DNA from: Actinomycetota bacterium
GTDB lineage: Bacteria; Actinomycetota; Actinomycetes; Propionibacteriales; Propionibacteriaceae
DNA length: 60,724 nt
Direction of reading: 5' to 3'
Assembly (NCBI GenBank): GCA_020161015.1
Contig: JAIUOT010000005.1
Span: forward strand, 1 to 60,724
In this document: in pieces, positions 29,301 to 36,313 of the stretch
How positions within the stretch are numbered: position 1 is the first letter of the stretch
Layout of the letters: each line of letters opens with the position of its first letter
Position numbers and translations under genes: made by a program
Notes under the pieces: generated by a model
Seen by the model: the letters and a program-made list of their open reading frames with translations, nothing else
Database searches by the model: none
What the model was told of the DNA's origin: nothing

Positions 29301-30239
29301 TCAGCCCGCTACGCCGACGTCGCCGAGCATCGCCTTCGTGAGCTGGACGATGACCGGGAAGGAGTGCCACAGCTGGTGGCCGAGGCCGTCCACCGTGATC
29401 GTCGGCCCCGGAACACCGCGCTCGCAGAGCAGGTCGTGCAACCGGTCGTAGTCGCGCAGGCGGCACAGCGAACTCCGCGAGCCCCGCACCAGCGCGACCC
29501 GTGCGAGCTCGACCGCGTCCAGGCCGTCGAGGAGGCCCTGGGTGGCCAGCACCTGCCCGATCGCGACCAGGTCGACCGGGGAGTACCGCACCGACGGCTC
29601 GCGCTCCTGCGCCCTCCGGGCGGCGACCACCCACTCGTGGCCCTTGTTCGTGGCCAGGACGCGGGGCATGCGCCCCCAGTCGGCGAGGTTGTGGGCCTGC
29701 AGCGCGGCGATGTTGCGCTCGGTGATCGCCACGGGCTCGACGAGGTTCAGGCCCTCGATCGGCCCCCACTCCCCCAGCACGGGCAGCGACGCGACGGCCA
29801 GCGAGCAACCCGTCGAGTAGCCGAGCACCTGCAGGTACTCGGTGTTGCCGACGTCACCGACGTCCAGGGCCTCGCGGACGTAGGCGAGATTCAGCTCGGC
29901 CCACGCCTCGATACGCCCCCGGAGCATCTCCTTGCGGATCGTCCGGGGGATCGGGTCGGCGAACCTGCTCATGCCGGGGATCTCGGTCACCACGACGGTC
30001 AGCGACGTGGCGTCGGCGAGGTGCGCGCACTTCGCGATCTCCCACGGCCCGAGGGTCGTGTTGAACCCGGGGAAGTACACGAGAACCCCGGCCGGTTCCG
30101 GTGGGGTCGCCACCAGCGCGTCCAGCGGCGCGAGCCCGCGCGGGCGCAGGGTGTGCTGCCGTACCTGGATCGCGGGCCGGGGCCGGACGGCGCGCCCGTC
30201 GGCGGTGATCACCAGCCGGGGTCGAGCGACATCGTCCAC
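29301..30239 (-). CDS. Alpha/beta-fold hydrolase
   Basis: A 312-residue protein with an alpha/beta hydrolase core: LVYFPGFNTTLGPWE (oxyanion strand-loop), nucleophile elbow GYSTGCS (GxSxG) and a late GLGHQLWHSFP with the catalytic His. It resembles broad esterase/lipase-type families; the substrate is unknown. GTG 30239 was chosen because TACCAT ends seven bases upstream and no ribosome site exists, pointing to a leaderless start; the much longer open frame upstream has no such support. It is divergent from the HAD gene. Confidence 0.8.
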   Translation of the reverse strand: MDDVARPRLVITADGRAVRPRPAIQVRQHTLRPRGLAPLDALVATPPEPAGVLVYFPGFNTTLGPWEIAKCAHLADATSLTVVVTEIPGMSRFADPIPRTIRKEMLRGRIEAWAELNLAYVREALDVGDVGNTEYLQVLGYSTGCSLAVASLPVLGEWGPIEGLNLVEPVAITERNIAALQAHNLADWGRMPRVLATNKGHEWVVAARRAQEREPSVRYSPVDLVAIGQVLATQGLLDGLDAVELARVALVRGSRSSLCRLRDYDRLHDLLCERGVPGPTITVDGLGHQLWHSFPVIVQLTKAMLGDVGVAG

Positions 30240-30246
30240 GGGTTCG

Positions 30247-30252
30247 ATGGTA
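30247..30252 (-). promoter_or_regulatory. -10 box for the leaderless hydrolase
   Basis: TACCAT on the minus strand, seven bases before the GTG at 30239. Confidence 0.45.
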
Positions 30253-30344
30253 GCGACGCCGCGAGGCCCCCGGGCATTCCCCGGCCACCGCCGGGGCGGG
30301 CGCGGGCCGGACCCGGTTCGCCGCGCTCGGTCACAGGGGTGAGA

Positions 30345-31013
30345 ATGGCGGGCATGAGCGCTGTGGTGTTCGACATGGACGGGACGCTGACCGACACCGA
30401 GCACGTCTGGGACGTGGTGCGGCGCGGCCTCGCCGGGGCCGAAGGGCTCCCCTGGCCGGCCGAGGCGAGCCGGGCGATGATGGGCATGTCGACCCAGGAG
30501 TGGTCGGCCTACCTCAGCGACGTGGTGGGCCTGGCGGGGGACGCGGACGACGCCGCCCGCCGCACGATCGGCGCGATGGTGGCCCACTACGAGGCGGGGC
30601 TCGACCTGCTGCCCGGGGCGGTCGCCGCCGTCCGCAGGATGGCCGGGCGCTGGCCGGTGGGACTGGCCAGTTCGTCCCCGAGGGTGCTGATCGACGCCGC
30701 CGTCCACGCGATGGGCCTGGACGGGGTGTTCGGCACCACGCTGAGCACGGAGGAGCTCCAGGCCGGCAAGCCGTCGCCGGACGTCTACCTCGAGGCCTGC
30801 CGCCGGCTCGGCGCCGACCCGGTCCGGTCGGTCGCGGTCGAGGACGCCCACAACGGCATCCTGTCCGCCCGTGCCGCCGGGCTGGCCGTCATCGCCATCC
30901 CCCCGCACTTCAACCCGCCTCCCGCGAAGACCCTCGCCCTCGCCGACCTCGTCCTCGACTCCCTCGACGAGCTCACCGCCGACCGCGTCTCCGCCCTGCT
31001 GGAGGCACGATGA
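30345..31013 (+). CDS. HAD-family phosphatase (beta-phosphoglucomutase-like)
   Basis: A 222-residue HAD hydrolase. Motif I is FDMDGTLTDTE, motif II GLASSSP, motif III Lys in LQAGKPSPDVYLEA, and motif IV VEDAHNGILSARAAG. The helical cap lies between motifs I and II. Relatives dephosphorylate sugar phosphates or similar small metabolites. ATG 30345 has GGGGTGAG upstream; ATG 30354 (MSAVVF) is an alternative. Its stop overlaps the proline dehydrogenase start (ATGA). Confidence 0.87.
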   Translation: MAGMSAVVFDMDGTLTDTEHVWDVVRRGLAGAEGLPWPAEASRAMMGMSTQEWSAYLSDVVGLAGDADDAARRTIGAMVAHYEAGLDLLPGAVAAVRRMAGRWPVGLASSSPRVLIDAAVHAMGLDGVFGTTLSTEELQAGKPSPDVYLEACRRLGADPVRSVAVEDAHNGILSARAAGLAVIAIPPHFNPPPAKTLALADLVLDSLDELTADRVSALLEAR

Positions 31014-31945
31014 TCGCCGACCTGGTGCGGCGCGGCCTGCTGGCCGCGTCCGGCAGCGCCCGGCTGAAGGCCCTCGCGCTGCGGCTGCCGGCGACCGCGG
31101 CGCTCGTGGCGCGCTTCGTGCCCGGCGAGACGGTCGAGGACTGCATCACCGCGGTGCGCCGGCTGGCCGGCGACGGGCTGCGGGCCAGCATCGACGTGCT
31201 GGGGGAGGACACCACCAGCCCGGCGTTGGCGGAAGGCGTCCGGGACGCCTACCTCGGCCTGCTCTCGCGGCTGGAGGAGGAGGGCCTCGCCGCGACCGCT
31301 GAGGTCTCGGTCAAGCTGACCGCGCTCGGCCTGGGACTGCCCGGCGGGCGAGAGCTCGCGCTCGCCCACGCCCGCGAGATCTGCGCGGCGGCCGCCCGGG
31401 CCGGAACGACGATCACGGTGGACGCGGAGGACCACACGACCACCGACGCGACGCTGGGGATCCTCGCCGAGTTGCGCCGCGCGTACCCTGACGCCGGCGG
31501 CGTGCTCCAGGCCTACCTCCACCGGACGCTCGACGACTGCGCCCTTCTCGCGGGGCCCGGCTCGCGGATCCGCCTGTGCAAGGGCGCCTACGCCGAGCCG
31601 GCCGACGTCGCCCACCAGACGCGGGAGGAGGTGTCCGCCTCCTACGTCGCGTGCGCACGCACGCTGCTGGACGGGGACGGCTACCCCATGTTCGCCACGC
31701 ACGATCCGGAGATGGTGGCCGCGGTCGGCGAGCTCGCCGTGCGCCACGGCCGGGCGCCGGGCAGCTACGAGTACCAGATGCTCTACGGGATCCGGTCCGA
31801 CGAGCAGCGGCGGCTGGCCGCCGCCGGACACACCGTGCGTGTCTACGTCCCGTTCGGCACCGACTGGTGGGGCTACCTCGTCCGCCGCCTCGCCGAGCGT
31901 CCCGCCAACCTGCTGTTCCTCCTGCGGGCGCTGTTCAGCCGCTGA
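31010..31945 (+). CDS. Proline dehydrogenase (monofunctional)
   Basis: Oxidises proline to pyrroline-5-carboxylate with FAD. The 311-residue protein is the TIM-barrel PRODH form: VSVKLTALGL, ITVDAEDHTTTDATL, LQAYLHRT, RLCKGAYAEP, FATHDPEMV, EYQMLYGIR and the closing VRVYVPFGTDWWGYLVRRLAERP, all conserved substrate/FAD contacts. No pyrroline-5-carboxylate dehydrogenase gene is in view, although two other aldehyde dehydrogenases lie at 36314-40580. ATG 31010 has GGAGG five bases before it. Confidence 0.93.
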   Translation: MIADLVRRGLLAASGSARLKALALRLPATAALVARFVPGETVEDCITAVRRLAGDGLRASIDVLGEDTTSPALAEGVRDAYLGLLSRLEEEGLAATAEVSVKLTALGLGLPGGRELALAHAREICAAAARAGTTITVDAEDHTTTDATLGILAELRRAYPDAGGVLQAYLHRTLDDCALLAGPGSRIRLCKGAYAEPADVAHQTREEVSASYVACARTLLDGDGYPMFATHDPEMVAAVGELAVRHGRAPGSYEYQMLYGIRSDEQRRLAAAGHTVRVYVPFGTDWWGYLVRRLAERPANLLFLLRALFSR

Positions 31946-32006
31946 ACCGGCACCGGTTCGGCCGGAGCGCGGGCGGGTAAGGGGAGCCTCGACGAAGGAG
32001 GCACCC

Positions 32007-32252
32007 ATGGCAGCCATCGGCAGGCGCGAGGACGTGAACCCGACGGAGGGTACGCGCGAGTACGGCGACGTCGAGTTCGCCGACCCGACCAACAAGAAGT
32101 ACCCGATCGACACCGCCGAGCATGTTCGCCACGCGTGGAGCTACATCAACAAGGAGAGCAACGCGGCGAAGTACTTGAAGAAGGACGCGGCCGAGATCCG
32201 GAACCGCATCAAGGCGGCTGCGCCCCGGTTCGGCGTGGAGATCGACGACTGA
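32007..32252 (+). CDS. Small DUF6582-like protein
   Basis: An 81-residue soluble protein with the pattern FADPTNKKYPIDTAEHVRHAWSY, then AAKYLKK and EIRNRIKAAAPRFGVEID, which resembles the DUF6582 family of unknown function. It is charged, with no membrane segment. ATG 32007 follows GAAGGAGGC. It stands alone between proline dehydrogenase and two tiny ORFs. Confidence 0.75.
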   Translation: MAAIGRREDVNPTEGTREYGDVEFADPTNKKYPIDTAEHVRHAWSYINKESNAAKYLKKDAAEIRNRIKAAAPRFGVEIDD

Positions 32253-32356
32253 CGACGGGGCGCGGCGCTGCCGCACCGTCGGGGTGGCAGGAACTCCCCT
32301 GCCGCCCCGGACAGCCCCCGCGTTACGGTGGGGGCAACGATCGGGAAGGGCGGACC

Positions 32357-32470
32357 ATGGAGGCGGCGAAGGGAGCGCGGGCGCTCGGTGGGTGGGGCCA
32401 TGGCCCCCGATGCCCTTGTCCGGCGTGGCCGAGGGACGTGTCCCGGAGCCCGGCGCGGGGCCTGGCGTGA
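32357..32470 (+). CDS. Possible 37-residue peptide coupled to a Cys-rich ORF
   Basis: ATG 32357 follows GGAAGGGCGG and a TACGGT box at 32324-32329. The peptide contains GPRCPCPAWPRD. Its TGA overlaps the GTG of the next ORF (GTGA). The signals are right for a leader peptide or tiny protein, but such short frames in GC-rich DNA often arise by chance. Confidence 0.3.
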   Translation: MEAAKGARALGGWGHGPRCPCPAWPRDVSRSPARGLA

Positions 32471-32640
32471 GCGGCATTCGATGCGGGCGCTGCATCGCCC
32501 GGGATCATGACGGCTGCGTCGGGAGCATCCGGATGGGCCCGGCCAAGGCCACGTACGTCTGGCACTGCGACTGCGGCTGCCATGGTGACGCCTCCGGACC
32601 CACCAGGCCGCCCAGCGCTGTCCTGCCCCCGCCGCGCTGA
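32467..32640 (+). CDS. Possible small Cys-rich protein
   Basis: A 57-residue frame starting at GTG 32467. It has CGRCIARDHDGCVG and then WHCDCGCHGD: six Cys and a His spaced like a small metal-binding or zinc-ribbon protein (CxxC, then CxCxCH). The tail is Pro-rich. Coupling by GTGA to the preceding short frame and the 13-base gap to converging metB are consistent with a real gene, but no family is recognised. Confidence 0.4.
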   Translation: MSGIRCGRCIARDHDGCVGSIRMGPAKATYVWHCDCGCHGDASGPTRPPSAVLPPPR

Positions 32641-32653
32641 AGGCCCGCCCGGG

Positions 32654-33808
32654 TCAGGCGCGGAGCGCCCGGTCCAGCCCGTTCCTCAGGTCCGCGACCA
32701 GGTCGGCGGGGTCCTCCACGCCGAGGCTGAGCCGCAGCATGCCCTCGGTGATGCCCGCCCCGGCCCGCAGTTCCGGCGGCATCGCGGCGTGGGTCATCGT
32801 GGCCGGGTGCGAGATGAGCGACTCCACCCCGCCGAGGCTCTCGGCGAGGCAGAAGCACTCCAGGCCGTCCACCAGCGCCCGGACGGCGTCCTCGGTGCCG
32901 ACGTCGAACGTGACGATCGCCCCGTAGCCGTCCATCTGACGGGTGGCGAGGGCGTGCTGGGGATGCGTGGGCAGCCCCGGGTAGTGAACGGCGGTGACGG
33001 CCGGGTGGGAGACCAGCAGGTCCGCGACGGCGGCGGCGTTGGCCTGGGCAGCGGCCATCCTCAGGTGGAGCGTGCGGAGGCCGCGCAGGGCGAGGTAGGA
33101 GTCGAGGGCGCCCCCCGTCACCCCCAGCGTGTTCGCCCACCAGGCGAGTTCGTCTGCGACCTCGCGGGTCCCGGCGACGATCGCCCCCGCGACGACGTCG
33201 CTGTGGCCGTTGAGGTACTTCGTCGCCGAGTGCACCACGACGTCCGCCCCGAACTCCAGCGGACGCTGCACCGCAGGGCTGGCGAAGGTGTTGTCGACCA
33301 CCACCCGTGCGCCGGCGGCGTGGGCGGCGGCGCAGGTGGCCGCGAGGTCGGTGACCCGCAGCAAGGGGTTGGACGGCGTCTCCAGCCACACCAGGTCGGC
33401 GCCGGCCAGGTCGTCCAGCGCGCGGGGGTCGGTGAAGTCGGCCAGCCGCAGCACGAGCCTGCCGGTGCGCTCGAGGGCGTCGAAGAGGCGCCAGGACCCG
33501 CCGTAGGCGTCGAAGGCGGCCACCAGCGTGCCCCCCGGGGGCAGCAGGCCGAGGAGGGTGGCCGTGACGGCCGCCATCCCGGAGGCGGTGATCACGCCAC
33601 CGGCGCCGCCCTCCAGCCCGGCGACCGCCGAGGCCAGCACGCTGCGGGTGGGGTTGGCGGACCGGCTGTAGTCGTACTCGCCGGGCCGGCCGATGCCGGA
33701 GAAGGCGTAGGTCGTCGACAGGAAGACCGGGGGCACCACCGCGCCGTGCGCCGGGTCGATGTTGATCCCCGCCCGCACCGCCCGGGTCCGCGGGTGTTGC
33801 TCCGTCAT
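32654..33808 (-). CDS. metB: Cystathionine gamma-synthase/lyase-type PLP enzyme
   Basis: A 384-residue member of the Cys/Met-metabolism PLP family, either synthesising cystathionine from an acylated homoserine and cysteine or cleaving it. PPVFLSTTYAF, YDYSRSANPTRSVL, SGMAAVTATL, VVDNTFASP and the PLP lysine in HSATKYLNGHSD (about residue 196) are visible, and the late SLGGVESLISHPATMTH is intact. Sequence does not separate synthase from lyase with certainty. ATG 33808 overlaps the stop of a 21-residue upstream ORF (ATGA). Confidence 0.87.
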   Translation of the reverse strand: MTEQHPRTRAVRAGINIDPAHGAVVPPVFLSTTYAFSGIGRPGEYDYSRSANPTRSVLASAVAGLEGGAGGVITASGMAAVTATLLGLLPPGGTLVAAFDAYGGSWRLFDALERTGRLVLRLADFTDPRALDDLAGADLVWLETPSNPLLRVTDLAATCAAAHAAGARVVVDNTFASPAVQRPLEFGADVVVHSATKYLNGHSDVVAGAIVAGTREVADELAWWANTLGVTGGALDSYLALRGLRTLHLRMAAAQANAAAVADLLVSHPAVTAVHYPGLPTHPQHALATRQMDGYGAIVTFDVGTEDAVRALVDGLECFCLAESLGGVESLISHPATMTHAAMPPELRAGAGITEGMLRLSLGVEDPADLVADLRNGLDRALRA

Positions 33809-33870
33809 GCGGGCCCCCCGCGGAGTTCGGGGGAGCGCAGCGGAGGAGGCGAACTCCGTCGGGTGCTCAT
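33805..33870 (-). CDS. Leaderless upstream ORF (leader peptide) of metB
   Basis: A 21-codon frame, MSTRRSSPPPLRSPELRGGPA in two parts (MSTRRSSPPPLR, SPELRGGPA), begins eight bases after a TAGGGT box and ends in a TGA that overlaps the metB ATG. A 9-bp inverted repeat (CGGAGTTCG 33821-33829 with CGAACTCCG 33850-33858) lies inside it. No internal Met or Cys codons are present, but three consecutive Pro codons could slow ribosomes. Translational coupling or attenuation of metB is inferred. Confidence 0.55.
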   Translation of the reverse strand: MSTRRSSPPPLRSPELRGGPA

Positions 33871-33878
33871 GCCCGCAG

Positions 33879-33884
33879 ACCCTA
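33879..33884 (-). promoter_or_regulatory. -10 box for the metB leader ORF
   Basis: TAGGGT on the minus strand, eight bases upstream of the leader-ORF ATG at 33870. Confidence 0.45.
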
Positions 33885-33938
33885 CCAAGAGGCACTTGCC
33901 GCACTGGGCAGGCTCTGGTGCTGGAGGGCCACGGCGGG

Positions 33939-33944
33939 TAGCGT
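33939..33944 (+). promoter_or_regulatory. -10 box for the leaderless CBS-domain gene
   Basis: TAGCGT, seven bases before the ATG at 33952. No Shine-Dalgarno lies in the gap. Confidence 0.5.
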
Positions 33945-33951
33945 CCGAGCC

Positions 33952-34380
33952 ATGAAGATCGAGGACATCATCCGCAAGAAGGGCGCGGACGTGGTGACGA
34001 TCACTCCGGCCGCCACCGTCTCCGACCTGATCGACCTGCTGGGCAGGTTCAACATCGGCGCCGTCGTGGTCAGCGAGGACGGGTCCGCCATCAACGGGAT
34101 CGTCAGCGAGCGCGACGTCGTCCGGCACCTCGCCACCGACGGTGCCGCCGTGCTCTCGCAGCCGGTCTCGGCCATCATGACCGCCGACGTGAAGACCTGC
34201 AGCGCAGAGGACAGCCTCGAGTCGACCGCGCACACCATGACCTACTCCCGCTTCCGGCACCTGCCGGTCGCCGAGGACGGGAAGCTGGTCGCGATCATCT
34301 CGATCGGTGACGTCGTGAAGTACCGCATCGACCAGCTCACCGACGAACGCAACCACCTGCTTGAGTACCTCCACACCTGA
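33952..34380 (+). CDS. CBS-domain pair protein
   Basis: A 142-residue protein made of two CBS motifs: VVTITPAATVSDLIDLLGRF to GIVSERDVVRHLA, and VSAIMTADVKTCSAEDSLES to GKLVAIISIGDVVKYRI. Stand-alone CBS pairs bind adenine nucleotides and act as energy or ion sensors; no target is indicated. The end is RNHLLEYLHT. The gene appears leaderless and overlaps the next start by 20 bases. Confidence 0.9.
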   Translation: MKIEDIIRKKGADVVTITPAATVSDLIDLLGRFNIGAVVVSEDGSAINGIVSERDVVRHLATDGAAVLSQPVSAIMTADVKTCSAEDSLESTAHTMTYSRFRHLPVAEDGKLVAIISIGDVVKYRIDQLTDERNHLLEYLHT

Positions 34381-34858
34381 GCCGGACGCCGTCCCGGCAG
34401 CGCCGGCGGAGGCCGCCCTGGCCGCCGCCGGCATCGCCTACCGCGTCGTACGGCACCGCAGGGCGTCCTCGCTGGCCGAGGCTGCGGCTCTGCGCGGCAT
34501 CAGCCCCGCCGACATCGTCAAGACCCTCGTCGTGCGCCGGGGTGAGGACGACTACCTGTTCGTCCTCGTGCCCGGCGACCGCCAGATCTCCTGGCCGCTG
34601 CTGCGTGCCCACCTCGGGGTGAACCGCCTCTCGCTGCCGGACGCGGCCGCCGCCCAGGCGGCCACCGGCTACGAGCGCGGCACGATCACCCCGTTCGGTT
34701 CGACGCGGCCGTGGCCGGTGGTGGCCGATGCCACGATCGCCGGGCGCACGATCTCGCTCGGAGCCGGCGAGCACGGGGCCACGGTGCTGGTCGACGCGGA
34801 CGCGGCGCTGGCCGCCCTCGGCGCCGGCCTGGCAGACATCTCCGAGCCCGCCGGGTGA
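34361..34858 (+). CDS. YbaK/EbsC-family aminoacyl-tRNA deacylase
   Basis: A 165-residue protein of the YbaK/ProX fold that hydrolyses mischarged aminoacyl-tRNA, often Cys-tRNA(Pro). It has the SSLAEAAALRGISPADIVKT segment with the catalytic-region Lys, YLFVLVPGDRQISW, and TPFGSTRPWPVVAD near GAGEHGATVLVD. The start is probably TTG at 34361, inside the end of the CBS gene; no better start exists upstream, and a later start would remove only a disordered Pro/Ala stretch. The preceding gene probably supplies its translation. Confidence 0.82.
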   Translation: MSTSTPEPDAVPAAPAEAALAAAGIAYRVVRHRRASSLAEAAALRGISPADIVKTLVVRRGEDDYLFVLVPGDRQISWPLLRAHLGVNRLSLPDAAAAQAATGYERGTITPFGSTRPWPVVADATIAGRTISLGAGEHGATVLVDADAALAALGAGLADISEPAG

Positions 34859-34901
34859 GGCCTGCGGCGCAGGTGTCTGTGGGCGCGGGCATGCTGGAAG
34901 C

Positions 34902-36266
34902 ATGACCCACCCCTGGGGGCCCGCGGCCCACATCGTCCCGCCGTTCCTGCTGCGCCACCTCGCCGAGAGCGACGCGGCGATCGCCCCGCTGGCACGCCTC
35001 ACCCTCGACGCCGACGGTCACCAGCGCAACGCGCGGGCCTCCGGGCACGGCGCCGCGCCCACGGTCCGCCCGGCGGGTGCGGCCGCACCCGCCGGCCCGT
35101 CCCGGGAGGTGGCGGACGCCGGCGGCACCGAGCAACTCCCGGGACGCACCGTCCGTTCGGAGGGTGAACCCGCGACCGGTGACGCCGCCGCGGACGAGGC
35201 CTACGACGGCTTCGGCGCCACCTGGCGGCTCTTCGACGAGGTGTACGGGCGAAACTCGATCGACGGCGCCGGGCTGACGCTCCGCGGCACCGTCCATTAC
35301 GGGCGGGGCTACCAGAACGCGTTCTGGAACGGCTCGCGCATGGTGTTCGGCGACGGGGACGGGGAGATCTTCGGGCGCTTCACCGCCAGCCTCGACGTGA
35401 TCGGCCACGAACTCACCCACGGCGTCGTCGAGCGGACGGCCAACCTCACCTACTCCGGCCAGCCGGGTGCCCTGAACGAGTCGATGGCCGACGTGTTCGG
35501 CAGCCTGGTGGCGCAGTACGCCGCCGGGCAGGACGCGGGCGAGGCCGACTGGCTGATCGGGGCCGACCTGCTGCTCCCCGGGGTGAAGGGGACGGCGTTG
35601 CGCAGCATGCTGCACCCCGGGACCGCGTACGACGACCCCCGCCTGGGCCGCGACCCGCAGCCGGACCACATGAGCGGCTATGTGCGCACCACCGACGACA
35701 ACGGCGGGGTGCACTACAACTCGGGCATCCCCAACCGGGCGTTCGCCCTGGCCGCGACCACCATCGGCGGCCCGGCGTGGGAATGCGCGGGTCGGGTCTG
35801 GTACGACGTGCTCACCGGGGGCGAACTGCGCTCCGGCAGCGGCTTCGAGGACTTCGCGGCGCTGTCCGTCGCGGCCGCGCTCGCGCGGTACGGGGACGGG
35901 GCGGAGGCGGCCGCGATCCGGGCGGCCTGGCAGGCGGTCGGCGTCATCGGTGCGCCGACGTCACCCGGCACCCCGGCCGGTGTCGACCCCCGCGCCGAGT
36001 TGCTCGTGCGCCGCACCGGGGGCGTGGCGGGCCTCGTCCGCGAACGCCGGACGAGCCTCGCCGACCTGCCGCGCGGCGACCGGAGGGCGTGGTCGGGGCT
36101 GCTCGCCGGCCGCACGCTGCCCCGCCTCGCCGCCGCGGGCAGCCCGGTCCCGGACGCGTTCTGCTACGGCGTCGTGTGCCGGGACGCCGACCTGGACGTC
36201 GAGGTCGCCGAGCACGTCCTGCCCGAGGAGGTCCGGGCGCTGCTGGAGCGCACGCTGCGCGGCTGA
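34902..36266 (+). CDS. M4 (protealysin-like) metalloprotease with fused emfourin-like domain
   Basis: A 454-residue protein without a signal peptide. The protealysin-type propeptide begins at once with HIVPPFLLRHLAE. Catalytic domain: zinc motif HELTH at 169-173, third ligand in ALNESMADVFGSL (about residue 192), and later GVHYNSGIPNRAFALA. Residues from about 367 (LLVRRTGGVAGLVRERRTSL to PDAFCYGVVCRDADL and LPEEVRALLERTL) resemble emfourin, the inhibitor usually encoded next to protealysin genes. Here it is in the same chain. No Shine-Dalgarno is seen before ATG 34902, but CATGCT six bases away may serve as a -10. Confidence 0.85.
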   Translation: MTHPWGPAAHIVPPFLLRHLAESDAAIAPLARLTLDADGHQRNARASGHGAAPTVRPAGAAAPAGPSREVADAGGTEQLPGRTVRSEGEPATGDAAADEAYDGFGATWRLFDEVYGRNSIDGAGLTLRGTVHYGRGYQNAFWNGSRMVFGDGDGEIFGRFTASLDVIGHELTHGVVERTANLTYSGQPGALNESMADVFGSLVAQYAAGQDAGEADWLIGADLLLPGVKGTALRSMLHPGTAYDDPRLGRDPQPDHMSGYVRTTDDNGGVHYNSGIPNRAFALAATTIGGPAWECAGRVWYDVLTGGELRSGSGFEDFAALSVAAALARYGDGAEAAAIRAAWQAVGVIGAPTSPGTPAGVDPRAELLVRRTGGVAGLVRERRTSLADLPRGDRRAWSGLLAGRTLPRLAAAGSPVPDAFCYGVVCRDADLDVEVAEHVLPEEVRALLERTLRG

Positions 36267-36292
36267 CCGGGGCGCGGGCCCACCGGCCCCGG
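36267..36292. terminator. Hairpin between converging protease and dehydrogenase genes
   Basis: CCGGGGC/GCCCCGG stem of seven pairs beginning at the base after the protease stop. It can serve both strands; no U-run. Confidence 0.5.
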
Positions 36293-36313
36293 CCATGCCA
36301 CGGCGTCGCCGGA

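Noticed and set aside
32471-33389. Long frames opposite and alongside metB
   Set aside because: They are antisense or out-of-frame shadows of metB, whose PLP motifs are intact.
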